Shown here one piece after another: positions 33,705-42,006 of a stretch of DNA of 54,639 bases (its first letter is position 1; every line of letters begins with the position of its first letter). Source of the DNA: Rhodosalinus halophilus. GTDB taxonomy: Bacteria; Pseudomonadota; Alphaproteobacteria; Rhodobacterales; Rhodobacteraceae. The notes under the pieces are model-generated. The model worked only from the letters and a program-made list of their open reading frames with translations. It had not been told where the DNA came from and did not search any database. The translations under genes were made by a program, and so were the position numbers. The stretch lies in contig NZ_QNTQ01000021.1 of NCBI RefSeq assembly GCF_003298775.1, forward strand, positions 1 to 54,639. Reading direction: 5' to 3'.

Positions 33705-34964
33705 TCAGTTCAGCGCCGAGGCCGGGATCACCGACACGGTCGTCCAGGCGCCGTCCTGCACCTGCCGGATCCCGAAGGGCGCCGCGATGTTGCCCCAGTC
33801 GTCGAAGTCGATCGGCCCCACGAGCCCGCGGTAGTCGATCGACTCGCCGGCCTCCAGCGCCTCCTTGCCCTCGGTGTAGCTGGTCACCTGGGTCTTGCCC
33901 TCGCCCGGATCGGTGACGGCGCGGATATGCTCGGCCAGCGTGGCGCGCGTGATTTCGCCGTCGTCCATGTGGTCGCTCAGCATGGCCAGCGCGATGACGT
34001 TCATCGAGTCGTAGGTGTTGGTGCCGAAGATCTTCACCTCTTCGCCCGAGTAGTCCTGATAGCGCTCCTCGAAGGCGCGGTTGAGCTCCTGCCCTTCTTC
34101 CGAGGCGACTTCCTCGAGCCCGTAGATACCGTCCACCAGTTGCGCGCCGGCAAGCTCGATATACTCGGCGTTGGTCTGGTCCTGCGTGACGAACCAGCCG
34201 CCCTCGTAGCCCGACTGGAAGGCGTTGGTCATCACCCGCGCCGATTCTTCCGGCGCGGCGACCAGAACGATTCCGTCCGGATCGGCGGCCAGCGCTTCCT
34301 GCACCTCGGCGCGGTAGGAGGGCTTGCCGGGCGTGAACTCGATCACCTCGGCGATCTCGACGCCGTAGTCGGCGAAGCTGCGCTCGATCGGCTCCAGGAA
34401 GGACACCATCGCCGGCGACTGGGCGACCATCAGCACCGGGTTCTCCCATGCGCGCGCGCCCTCGCCCAGATACTGCGCATCGGTCGCCGCGCGGGCGATC
34501 GCCTTGCCGCCAAGCGAGTCGGACGGCACGGTACGGAAGCACACGTCCTGACACGCGCGATCCAGCTCGGTCGTGCCGGCCGTGGGCGTGACCATGGGCA
34601 CGCTGTTGTCGATGATGAGGTTCTTGGACCCCGAGAAGGAGAGCGAGGTCGGACCGACGAGCGCCATCACGTTGTCCACGTTGATGAGCTTCTGCGCCGC
34701 GGTGGTGCCGGCATCGACGACGCCTTCGGTGTCGCCCTGAACGAAGGTGATCTCGCGGCCGCCGATGCCGCCGGAGCCGTTCACCTCCTCGGCGATCATC
34801 TGCGCCACCGGCTGCACGTTCTCGCCGACCCAGGCGTATTGCCCGGTGAACGGCAGCAGCAGCCCGATCCGGAGCGGGTCCTCCTGAGCCGTGGCGATGC
34901 CGCCGGTCAGCAGACCGGCTGCGGTCATCGCGGCGCCCGCGGCGCCCCTGGCGAATGCGGTCAT
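33705..34964 (-). CDS. HAAT-family ABC transporter substrate-binding protein
   Basis: This 419-residue periplasmic type I binding protein has a signal peptide (GAAMTAAGLLTGGIATAQ) and the Peripla_BP_6 opening LRIGLLLPFTGQYAWVGENV. A Cys pair in DRACQDVC resembles the disulfide of LivK-type receptors. ATG 34964 has GGAGGAG 5 nt upstream, so longer starts were rejected. The ligand cannot be read from sequence. The adjoining beta-keto acid cleavage enzyme suggests a carnitine-like or hydroxy-acid ligand. Confidence 0.9.
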   Translation of the reverse strand: MTAFARGAAGAAMTAAGLLTGGIATAQEDPLRIGLLLPFTGQYAWVGENVQPVAQMIAEEVNGSGGIGGREITFVQGDTEGVVDAGTTAAQKLINVDNVMALVGPTSLSFSGSKNLIIDNSVPMVTPTAGTTELDRACQDVCFRTVPSDSLGGKAIARAATDAQYLGEGARAWENPVLMVAQSPAMVSFLEPIERSFADYGVEIAEVIEFTPGKPSYRAEVQEALAADPDGIVLVAAPEESARVMTNAFQSGYEGGWFVTQDQTNAEYIELAGAQLVDGIYGLEEVASEEGQELNRAFEERYQDYSGEEVKIFGTNTYDSMNVIALAMLSDHMDDGEITRATLAEHIRAVTDPGEGKTQVTSYTEGKEALEAGESIDYRGLVGPIDFDDWGNIAAPFGIRQVQDGAWTTVSVIPASALN

Positions 34965-35087
34965 GTCTTCTCCTCCACTGTGTTTCGGGCTGCGCGCCCC
35001 GTGTCCCCCCGTGCGCGGCTCCCGCGCCCGGACGCTAAGCCGGCGCGGCGAAAACCTCAACCGAGAGGCGGGGCATTTCGCTCGGGA

Positions 35088-36017
35088 TCAGAAGGCGACG
35101 CGGTCGCCGCCCTTGAGGCCCAGCATCTCGCGCGCCTCGGCCGGGGTCGCCACGCTGCGGCCGGCCTCCTCCACGATGCGCCGGATCTTGCGCACCTGCG
35201 CGGCGTTGCTCGTCGCGAGCTCGCCCCGCCGGATGTAGAGGCTGTCTTCCAGCCCCACGCGGACGTTCGCGCCCATCAGCATGCCGTGGGTGCAGAACTC
35301 CATCTGATGCCGGCCCGCCGCGAAGACCGACCAGGCATAGCCGTCGCCGAAGAGCTTGTCGGCGGTGCGGCGCATGTGGACGAGGTGATCCACATCCGCG
35401 CCGATGCCGCCGAGAATGCCGAAGATCGTCTGCACGAAGAGCGGCGGCCGCACGAGACCGCGATCGAGGAAGTGGGCGAGGTTGTAGAGATGGCCCACGT
35501 CGTAGCACTCGAACTCGAAGCGCGTGCCGAAGCCGTCGCCCAGCGTGCGGATGATCTGTTCGATGTCGTCGAAGGTGTTGCGGAAGATCGCGTTCGACGA
35601 GGCACGCAGATAGTCCCGCTCCCATTCGTGCGTCCAGTCGGCATAGCGATCCGCGACGGGCGCGAAATTGAAATTCATCGAGCCCATGTTGAGCGAAGTC
35701 ATCTCCGGCTCGGCCCGCACCGCGGCGGCCAGCCGTTCCTCGAGGCTCATGACGTGGCTGCCGCCCGTCGAGATGTTGATCACGGCGTCGCAGCCCTGCT
35801 TGATCCGCGGCAGGAACTGCATGAACACCTCCGGCGAGGGTGTCGGCCTGCCTGTCTCGGGGTCGCGGGCGTGCAGGTGGACGATGGCCGCGCCGGCCTC
35901 GGCGGCGGCCAGCGCCTCCTCGGCGATCTGATCCGGGGTCACCGGCAGATGAGGCGACATCGTCGGCGTGTGGATCGAGCCGGTGACGGCGCAGGTGATG
36001 ATGACCTTGTCCGACAT
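35088..36017 (-). CDS. Beta-keto acid cleavage enzyme (BKACE, DUF849)
   Basis: This 309-residue TIM-barrel enzyme belongs to the Kce/BKACE family, which condenses a beta-keto acid with acetyl-CoA and splits it to acetoacetate and a new acyl-CoA, using zinc. Visible metal or active-site motifs are AAIVHLHARDPETGRPT, VINISTGG, and the late GANVRVGLEDSLYI with its catalytic Glu. Known substrates include 3-keto-5-aminohexanoate and dehydrocarnitine. It lies upstream of the Liv-type operon on the same strand and is divergent from the GntR-dehydrogenase pair. Confidence 0.92.
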   Translation of the reverse strand: MSDKVIITCAVTGSIHTPTMSPHLPVTPDQIAEEALAAAEAGAAIVHLHARDPETGRPTPSPEVFMQFLPRIKQGCDAVINISTGGSHVMSLEERLAAAVRAEPEMTSLNMGSMNFNFAPVADRYADWTHEWERDYLRASSNAIFRNTFDDIEQIIRTLGDGFGTRFEFECYDVGHLYNLAHFLDRGLVRPPLFVQTIFGILGGIGADVDHLVHMRRTADKLFGDGYAWSVFAAGRHQMEFCTHGMLMGANVRVGLEDSLYIRRGELATSNAAQVRKIRRIVEEAGRSVATPAEAREMLGLKGGDRVAF

Positions 36018-36060
36018 GCCGCGTTGGACCTCCCCGTGACCCGATCCGCCCTGTGCTACG

Positions 36061-36073
36061 GTGCGACTTGCAC
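36061..36073. promoter_or_regulatory. Weak candidate GntR operator
   Basis: GTGC-GACTT-GCAC is a short inverted repeat in the divergent region between the BKACE gene and the GntR regulator, 45 nt from the regulator start. The arms are only 4 bp, so this is suggestive only. Confidence 0.25.
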
Positions 36074-36118
36074 GCCGCGCAACAGGTCTTTACCGATTCC
36101 AGGCGACCGGAGGCGGCA

Positions 36119-36832
36119 ATGACCGAAACACCCGAAGCGCCCGAGCGCGACCCGGCGGAGCGCGCGACGCTTCAGGAACACGTCTACCGCAAGCTGCGCG
36201 AGGCGCTGATTTCGGGCTGCTACGAACCGGGCCACGTGCTTCAGGTGCGGGCGCTCGCGGAGCAGTTCGGCGTCTCCACCATGCCCGTGCGCGAGGCGCA
36301 GATGCGGCTCGTCGCCGAACGCGCGCTGCAGGTGCTGCCCAACCGCGCGATCCGCGTTCCGATCCTCGACGATGCAGAGACGGAAGAGCTTTACGCACTG
36401 CGGATGCTGCTCGAGACGCGCGCAGGCCGCCAGGCCGCCGAGCGCTTCGATCCCGCCGCGCTCGCGGCGCTCGAGGCGCTGCAGTCGGAGATGGATGCGG
36501 CAATGGAACGGCCCGGCATCGACGAGGCCCTGCACCTAAACGCCCACTTCCATTTCGCGATCTACCGCGCCGGCACCACCTCGGTCAGCCTCTCGGTGAT
36601 CGAGAGCCTGTGGATGATGAGCGGCCCGATCATCCGCGCGCCTCTGCGGCGCGGAGCCGCGCGGCTGCCGGGCAGCATGGACAAGTCGGCGCGCACCAAC
36701 CACCGCTTGATGATCGACGGCCTGCGGCGCGGGGACGGCGACGCGGTCGCTCAGGCGATCGAGGCCGATCTCGCCGTCGCGCTGGCGGCCTTTCGCGGCT
36801 GCGGATGGCCGGCAGAGAGCGACGCCTCATGA
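36119..36832 (+). CDS. GntR-family transcriptional regulator, FadR/FCD subfamily
   Basis: This 237-residue regulator has an N-terminal winged helix (LQEHVYRKLREALISGCYEPGHVLQVRALAEQFGVSTMPVREAQMRL). The helical FCD effector domain has the metal-binding His pattern HLNAHFHFAIYRAG and later NHRLMIDGLRRGD. Such regulators bind small organic acids. ATG 36119 follows GGAGG at 7-nt spacing. It overlaps the dehydrogenase gene by 4 nt (ATGA). It probably controls both its own operon and the divergent BKACE-Liv genes. Confidence 0.92.
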   Translation: MTETPEAPERDPAERATLQEHVYRKLREALISGCYEPGHVLQVRALAEQFGVSTMPVREAQMRLVAERALQVLPNRAIRVPILDDAETEELYALRMLLETRAGRQAAERFDPAALAALEALQSEMDAAMERPGIDEALHLNAHFHFAIYRAGTTSVSLSVIESLWMMSGPIIRAPLRRGAARLPGSMDKSARTNHRLMIDGLRRGDGDAVAQAIEADLAVALAAFRGCGWPAESDAS

Positions 36833-37725
36833 CGGACACTGTCGCACTCATCGGGCTGGGCACCATCGGCGAGGGGTGGGGCCTCGCCTTCGCCTCGGCC
36901 GGCCATCCCCTGCGCCTGCACGACGCCGACACCACACGCGCTATGCAGGCAGCGGAACGGATCGGCCGCGAGGTCGCGGGGGCGCGGGTGGAGGTCCGCG
37001 CGGATCTCGCAGAGGCAGTCGCCGGCGTGGCCCATGTCCAGGAGAGCATCGCCGAGACGATCGACGCCAAGACGGCCCTCTTCGCAGAACTCGGCCGCCT
37101 CGCCCCGCCGTCCGCGGTGCTGGCGAGCTCCAGCTCGGCGCTGCTGCCCTCGGCAATCTTCGCGGGTCTCGACGGGGCGGAGCGCGCGCTCGTCGCGCAC
37201 CCCTTCAATCCGCCCCATGTCATGCGCGCGGTCGAGATCGTGCCCTCGCCGCGCACCTCGGAGGCGACCATCGCGCGTGCGGCGGATCTCCTCTCCGGGA
37301 TCGGCCAGGTGCCGCTCGTCGTGCGCAAGGAAGTCCCCGGCTACGTCATGAACCGCCTGCAGGCGGCGGTCGTGGGCGAGGCGATGCATCTCGTCGCAGA
37401 GGGCGTCGTGTCGCCGGAGGAGCTCGACCGCGCGTTTCCCGCCGCGCTGGGCTGGCGCTGGGGCGTGATGGGCCCTTTCGAGACAATGGACCTCAACGCC
37501 GAGCAGGGCTTCGAGGCCTATGTGGACCGTTTCGGCGCCTCCTACCAGCAACTCACGCGAACCCTGTGCGTCGATGCGCCCTGGACGCCCGAAGCGGTGG
37601 CCGCTGTAGCCGAGGCACGGCGCCGCGCCGTCCCGCGCGCGGCGCTGCAAGAGCGGCGGCGCTGGCGCGACCGCATGGTGCGCGCCGTCGCCGCGCTGAC
37701 CGCGGGCCGCGGGGCGCGCGGCTGA
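36829..37725 (+). CDS. 3-hydroxyacyl-CoA dehydrogenase-family NAD-dependent dehydrogenase (carnitine dehydrogenase-like)
   Basis: This 298-residue protein has an N-terminal Rossmann fold (VALIGLGTIGEGWGLAFASAGH) and the C-terminal 3HCDH helical domain (VPGYVMNRLQAAVVGEAMHLVAEGVVSPEELDRAF). The catalytic His is in VAHPFNPPHVM. Short stand-alone members without thiolase or hydratase domains oxidise free beta-hydroxy acids such as L-carnitine or L-gulonate. Its pairing with BKACE parallels carnitine degradation, where dehydrogenase and BKACE act in sequence. That substrate is an inference. Confidence 0.85.
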   Translation: MTDTVALIGLGTIGEGWGLAFASAGHPLRLHDADTTRAMQAAERIGREVAGARVEVRADLAEAVAGVAHVQESIAETIDAKTALFAELGRLAPPSAVLASSSSALLPSAIFAGLDGAERALVAHPFNPPHVMRAVEIVPSPRTSEATIARAADLLSGIGQVPLVVRKEVPGYVMNRLQAAVVGEAMHLVAEGVVSPEELDRAFPAALGWRWGVMGPFETMDLNAEQGFEAYVDRFGASYQQLTRTLCVDAPWTPEAVAAVAEARRRAVPRAALQERRRWRDRMVRAVAALTAGRGARG

Positions 37726-37744
37726 CAGACTGCGCGCCGTCCGA

Positions 37745-38431
37745 TCAGGGCGCCGGCGAGACCCCGATCACCGGCGCATGCGCATGAAAGGCCGCGAGGT
37801 AGAGCAGGAGACCGAGGCCCGCGCGCAGGGCGAGCACCCCGCCGTTGGCCCACAGCTACGACGGATCGGCCAGCGGCCGGAGCGACAGCCACGCGGTCGC
37901 CTCCGCGATCGCCGGCCAGCGGTCGGGCTCCGCCGCCGCCGCGCGCCGGTCGAAGAGCTGCATCGCGCCGACCGACACGGCGGCGAAGCCCAGAAAAAGG
38001 ATCAGATGCGCCAGATCGGGATTGGCGATGGCATGGGCCACGCCCCAGAGCGCGAGCGCGAGGAGTGCAGGGTGCCGCGTCAGCCGCGCGAGGCCGGGCG
38101 CGGCGGGGTCGAAGCGGGCGTTGCGCCGGCCGGCCAGCGTATGCGGATAGGGGAATCCGATGCCGAGCGCGAAGAGGGCGAAGACCGGCGGCATCGCGAG
38201 CATCGGGGCCCAGCGCGTCCAGGGCGCAGCGTCGAAGACCGGCACATGGGGCGCCCGTCCGGCCGCGATCACCAGCCAGACCAGCAGCACCGTCGAGACC
38301 ATGCCGTAGAGTGCGAAATAGCGGCGCCGCCCGAGCGTGCGGATCAGCCCGTCGCGCACCGGGCGGTGCGAAGGAAGGAAATGGGTCGCCGCGAAAAGCG
38401 CGCCCGCGGCGGCGAACTCGATCCATCCCAT
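37745..38431 (-). pseudogene. nnrU: nnrU, interrupted by an in-frame amber codon
   Basis: The uninterrupted 191-residue part (37856-38431) is a NnrU-type membrane protein: FAAAGALFAATHFLPSHRPVRDGLIRTLGRRRYFALYGMVS, then GFPYPHTLAGRRNARFDPAAPGLARLTRHPALLALALWGVAH. After TAG at 37856-37858 the same frame continues for 36 codons to TGA, reading LWANGGVLALRAGLGLLLYLAAFHAHAPVIGVSPAP, which resembles the NnrU C-terminal helix and HGWLFGVSP ending. The gene is thus split by one stop or a base error. NnrU acts in NO metabolism of denitrifiers and is usually NnrR-controlled; a TTGCG-N4-CGCAA site lies 100 nt upstream. Confidence 0.75.
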
Positions 38432-38530
38432 GCGCTATCCTCCTGCCGCCTGCGGCGCATCGGCCGGCGCCATCGTCGCCTCGCTTCGCTGCGAACGGGA
38501 ACGGGCTAGCGCCGTCCGAGGTCCGCGATG

Positions 38531-38544
38531 TTGCGGCGGCGCAA
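38531..38544. promoter_or_regulatory. nnrR: NnrR-type operator TTGCG-N4-CGCAA, copy 1
   Basis: TTGCGGCGGCGCAA is a perfect 5+5 inverted repeat with the CRP/FNR spacing. TTGCG-N4-CRCAA is, from memory, the NnrR motif of Rhodobacter sphaeroides. It lies between divergent nnrU and the DUF1858 gene. Activation from -41.5 would place the DUF1858 transcript start near 38579, with TAGGAC at the -10 position. Confidence 0.75.
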
Positions 38545-38599
38545 AGAACTCCGCGATCGCGGGCACTAGGACGGCTGGAACGCCGCCCGAGGTCCGCCG

Positions 38600-38818
38600 A
38601 TGCGCTCTTGCCTGCCCGACATCCATGACCCGGATCTCCCGATCCAGCAGCTTCTGACCCTTTGGCCCGCGTGCATCCGTGTCTTTCTCCGGCACCGGAT
38701 GCGCTGCGTCGGTTGTCCGATCGCGCCTTTTCACACCGTGATCGACGCTTGCCGCGAGCACGACGTGGACGAGGCGCGCTTTCGCGCCGATCTCGCCGCG
38801 GCGGCCGGCGCAGGCTGA
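38600..38818 (+). CDS. DUF1858 redox-disulfide domain protein
   Basis: This 72-residue protein matches DUF1858, the hybrid-cluster-protein-associated redox disulfide domain: DLPIQQLLTLWPACIRVFLRHRMRCVGCPIAPFHTVIDAC. The CVGC pair is the presumed redox-active or metal-binding site. These proteins accompany nitrosative-stress genes. GAGG 6-8 nt before the ATG supports the start. The gene is convergent with nnrR (16-nt gap) and preceded by an NnrR-type operator. Confidence 0.85.
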   Translation: MRSCLPDIHDPDLPIQQLLTLWPACIRVFLRHRMRCVGCPIAPFHTVIDACREHDVDEARFRADLAAAAGAG

Positions 38819-38834
38819 GCCGCGCCCGCCGCGG

Positions 38835-39524
38835 TCAGCCCTCCGCGATCAGCAGCAGACGGTGCGGATCCGTCACGGTGACGTGCTTGCGGCGGGAGGC
38901 CACGATCCCGTCCCTTTCCCACCGGCTGAGCAGCCGAGAGACGGTATGCAGCGTCGAGCCGGTCATCTCGGAGATGTCCTGCCGGGTGATCGGAAAGCCG
39001 ATCTCGACACCCCCCTCCACCTTGCGGCCCGTCTGATTGACGAGGCGGAGCAGCGCGCTCGCGATCCGTTGCTCGACCCGTTGCGTGGCAAGGTCCATGA
39101 TCCGCTGGTTCATCTCGGCCACGCGGACGCCGACCGTCTTGTAACCCTCTTCGGCGAAACCGTCGTAGCGCGCCACGAAGACGTGCCAGAGCGACATGGG
39201 CCAGGAGAGCGTCAGGCACTCCGCCGCACAGACCGCCGTGGCGGGGTAGGTCTCGCGCCCGAGCGCCGCGGCGATCCCGAAGAGCTGCCCGGCGGGAATG
39301 TGGAGCGAGGTGACCTGCTCGCCCTCGGGCGACGTGCGCATCACGCGGATCGTGCCGTCGAGCAGCAGGTAGAAGCGCGTCGCCGGATGGCCTTCGCGGA
39401 ACACGGCCGCGCCGGCGTCGAAGCGTTTCGGCAGCGCCTGGTCGAGAATCTCGCGGATCTCCGGCCCCTCGAGCCTGCGGAAGGGCGGGACGTCTCTGAG
39501 CAGGGTCTCGTCGAGCCTGGGCAT
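38835..39524 (-). CDS. nnrR: NnrR-type CRP/FNR family regulator
   Basis: This 229-residue CRP/FNR-family activator has an N-terminal cyclic-nucleotide-binding-like beta-barrel (FDAGAAVFREGHPATRFYLLLDGTIRVMR) and a C-terminal helix-turn-helix ITRQDISEMTGSTLHTVSRLLSRWERDGIV. No N-terminal CxxC cluster is present, so it is not an FNR with an iron-sulfur sensor. It fits the DNR/NnrR group, which senses NO through haem. ATG 39524 has GGAG and suits the family N-terminus. A TTGCG-N4-CGCAA site lies 15 nt upstream, over its likely promoter. Confidence 0.88.
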   Translation of the reverse strand: MPRLDETLLRDVPPFRRLEGPEIREILDQALPKRFDAGAAVFREGHPATRFYLLLDGTIRVMRTSPEGEQVTSLHIPAGQLFGIAAALGRETYPATAVCAAECLTLSWPMSLWHVFVARYDGFAEEGYKTVGVRVAEMNQRIMDLATQRVEQRIASALLRLVNQTGRKVEGGVEIGFPITRQDISEMTGSTLHTVSRLLSRWERDGIVASRRKHVTVTDPHRLLLIAEG

Positions 39525-39538
39525 CTTCGCTCCGGAGC

Positions 39539-39552
39539 TTGCGGCGGCGCAA
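39539..39552. promoter_or_regulatory. nnrR: NnrR-type operator TTGCG-N4-CGCAA, copy 2
   Basis: The same 14-bp palindrome TTGCGGCGGCGCAA as at 38531 occurs in the nnrR-nnrS divergent region. It is 15 nt from the nnrR ATG, where binding would block nnrR, and 115 nt from the nnrS ATG, where it could activate. Identity of all 14 positions, including the spacer, argues against chance. Confidence 0.75.
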
Positions 39553-39667
39553 CGTCCGGTGACAGCGAATGGCACAGACCGGCGGGCGATGGAACGCCCG
39601 AGGTGGCACGCGCGCACTGTCCCGGCAGTTGACCGGGCGGCGGACCGGAACGGAAAGGAGAGACGAG

Positions 39668-40834
39668 ATGGCCAGACAGACCTATGCCGGCCCGGCGATC
39701 CTGAGCTACGGGTTCCGGCCCTTCTTCCTCGTGGCAGGCGCCTTCGCCGTGCTCGTGGTGCCGCTTTGGCTCGCTGTCTGGGCCGGCCGCCTGCAGGTCG
39801 CGGGGCCGTTCGCGCCGGTGGACTGGCACGCGCACGAGATGATCTTCGGCTATGTCTCGGCGGTGCTCGCCGGCTTTCTGTTCACCGCCGTGCCCAACTG
39901 GACGGGGCGCATGCCGCGGCAGGGCGCGCCGCTCGCGGTTCTCGTCGCGCTCTGGATCGCGGGGCGGCTCGCCGTGGCGGGCGTGGGCGCGCTGCCCGCC
40001 TGGGCCGTGATGGCGATCGACGCGGCCTTCCCGCTCGCCGTGGCGGCAATGATCGCTGTCGAGATCGCGGCGGGCCGGAACTGGCGCAATCTCAAGGTGC
40101 TGATCCCCGTGAGCCTCTTCGGCGCCGCGAACATCGGCTTCCACCTCGAGGCGATGGCGCGAGGCTCGGCAGAGGTCTCGGCACGCGCCGGCCTCGCCGT
40201 GGTCGTCTTTCTCATCCTCCTGATCGGCGGGCGGATCGTGCCCTCCTTCACCCGCAACTGGCTGGCGAAGCGTGGCTCTGGGGCGCTGCCGGCCCCGTTC
40301 GGCAAATATGACGCAGCGGCGCTCGCCGGCGCGGCGCTGGCGCTCGGCGTCTGGACGGCGGCGCCCGACGGACTCGCCGCGCGGGCGCTTCTGGCGCTCG
40401 CGGCCATCCTGCACGCCGTGCGGCTCATGCGCTGGCAGGGCGCGCGCTGTCTCGCGTCGCCGCTGCTTTTGATGCTGCACGTGGCCTATGCCTTCGTGCC
40501 CGCGGGATTCGCGGCGCTGGCCGCGGGCGCGGCGACGGCGGGAACGCATCTTCTGGGCGTCGGCGCGATCGGCGGCATGACGCTCGCGGTGATGATGCGC
40601 GCCACGATGGGACATACGGGCCGGGCCCTCGTCGCGGGCGGCACGCTCGCGACCGCCTTCGGCGTGCTCGTTGCGGCCGCGCTGATCCGCAGCTTCGCAC
40701 CCTACGCCGACCTGGCCGGCCTCTCCGGTCTGACGCTCGCGGCGGGGCTCTGGGCGATCGCCTTCGCGATCTTCGTGGGCCGCGTGGGCCCATGGCTGGC
40801 GGCGCCCGACGCCGCGCGCCGCACACCGAACTGA
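39668..40834 (+). CDS. nnrS: NnrS family haem- and copper-containing membrane protein
   Basis: This 388-residue protein has about 12 hydrophobic segments and the NnrS landmarks SYGFRPFFLVAGAFA, DWHAHEMIFGYVSAVLAGFLFTAVPNWTGR, GGRIVPSFTRNWL and GVGAIGGMTLAVMMRATMGHTGR, whose His residues probably ligate haem. NnrS protects against nitric oxide and is part of the NnrR regulon in Rhodobacter sphaeroides. AGGAGA precedes ATG 39668. No nitrite or NO reductase genes are in this window. Confidence 0.93.
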   Translation: MARQTYAGPAILSYGFRPFFLVAGAFAVLVVPLWLAVWAGRLQVAGPFAPVDWHAHEMIFGYVSAVLAGFLFTAVPNWTGRMPRQGAPLAVLVALWIAGRLAVAGVGALPAWAVMAIDAAFPLAVAAMIAVEIAAGRNWRNLKVLIPVSLFGAANIGFHLEAMARGSAEVSARAGLAVVVFLILLIGGRIVPSFTRNWLAKRGSGALPAPFGKYDAAALAGAALALGVWTAAPDGLAARALLALAAILHAVRLMRWQGARCLASPLLLMLHVAYAFVPAGFAALAAGAATAGTHLLGVGAIGGMTLAVMMRATMGHTGRALVAGGTLATAFGVLVAAALIRSFAPYADLAGLSGLTLAAGLWAIAFAIFVGRVGPWLAAPDAARRTPN

Positions 40835-40872
40835 GCTGCCGGCAGGAAAGGCGATTGCGTCGGTGAATTTGT

Positions 40873-40886
40873 TTGTTACCTTACAA
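40873..40886. promoter_or_regulatory. Candidate MarR-family operator upstream of the TRAP operon
   Basis: TTGTTACCTTACAA has TTGT and ACAA arms and 10 of 14 symmetric positions, in an A/T-rich patch 48 nt before the dctP-like start. Such TTGT-N6-ACAA elements are common MarR operators, and a MarR gene is inside the operon. Confidence 0.4.
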
Positions 40887-40933
40887 TCAGCCCGCCGCGC
40901 GACACGCCGGACGGAGCGTAAGGGAGGAAGCAA

Positions 40934-41947
40934 ATGAAACTCACGTCACTCGGCCTCGCCGCGGCGATGGCCGCCATCGCCCCTGCGGCCTTCGCACAGG
41001 AGGTCACGCTGCGGCTCTCGCACTGGGTGCCCGCGACCATCGCCCCCGCCGCCGCCGGGATCGAACCCTGGGCGCGCTCGGTGGAAGAGGCCTCGGACGG
41101 CCGGATCGAGATCCAGATCTTTCCCGCCCAGCAGATCGGCGCGGCGCCCGACCATTACGACATGGCGCGCGACGGCATCGCCGACATCACCTGGGTCAAC
41201 CCGGGCTACACGGCCGGCCGCTTCCCGATCTTCAGCCTGGTCGAGGTGCCCTTCCACGTCACCGATTCCGTCCAGGGCGCGAAGGCCATCCACGAGTGGT
41301 ATGCGCAATACGTCGAGGACGAGATGAGCGAGGTGAAGTTCTGCGTCATGCATCCGCATGCGCCGGGCGCGCTCCACTCGAAGGAGCCGATGCGCGTGCC
41401 CTCGGACATCGAGGGCAAGAACATCCGCCCCGCCCACGCCACCATGGCGCGCTTCGTCAGCCAGCTCGGCGGCGCGCCGGTGCAGGTGCCGGCCCCCGAG
41501 GTGCGCGAGGCGATCTCGCGCGGGACGGCCGACGCGGTCACCTTCCCCTGGGGCGCGATGTACGACTTCAACCTGACGAACGAGACGGACCATCACCTCG
41601 ACATGCCGTTCTACCTGTCGATGCAGGTCATGGTGTTGAACCCCGACAGCTACGCGGGGCTCTCCGACGAGAACAAGGCGGTGCTCGACGAACACTGTTC
41701 GCCCGAGTGGTCCGCCGAGATCGCGAAGGGCTGGGCGGAGGACGACATGTCCGCCCGCGAGCGCCTGATGGAGGACGACAGCCAGACCTTCTACCAGCCC
41801 ACCGAGGAGGAGGTCGCGCTCTGGCAGGACTCCGCGCAGGGCGTGCTGGATGCCTGGAAGGAGGAAGTCGCCGATCGCGGGCATGACGCCGACGCGATCT
41901 ACGACTCCTACATCGAGCATCTCGAGCGCTACGGCATCCGCTACTGA
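40934..41947 (+). CDS. TRAP transporter substrate-binding protein (DctP family)
   Basis: This 337-residue periplasmic receptor has a Sec signal peptide (cleavage near PAAFAQ-E) and the DctP fold: VTLRLSHWVPATIAPAAAGIEPWARSVEEASDGRIEIQIFPAQQIGAAPDHYDMARDGIADITWVNPGYTAGRFP. The conserved Arg that grips carboxylates is in the IEGKNIRPAHATMARFV region. GGGAGGAAG precedes the ATG. The downstream CoA ligase suggests an aromatic or alicyclic monocarboxylate rather than a C4-dicarboxylate. Confidence 0.92.
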   Translation: MKLTSLGLAAAMAAIAPAAFAQEVTLRLSHWVPATIAPAAAGIEPWARSVEEASDGRIEIQIFPAQQIGAAPDHYDMARDGIADITWVNPGYTAGRFPIFSLVEVPFHVTDSVQGAKAIHEWYAQYVEDEMSEVKFCVMHPHAPGALHSKEPMRVPSDIEGKNIRPAHATMARFVSQLGGAPVQVPAPEVREAISRGTADAVTFPWGAMYDFNLTNETDHHLDMPFYLSMQVMVLNPDSYAGLSDENKAVLDEHCSPEWSAEIAKGWAEDDMSARERLMEDDSQTFYQPTEEEVALWQDSAQGVLDAWKEEVADRGHDADAIYDSYIEHLERYGIRY

Positions 41948-42006
41948 CATGCGCGGGGCGCGCGCGGCCACGCCGGTGCGCCCCGCCAGCCGTCCGGGGG
42001 CATCCC

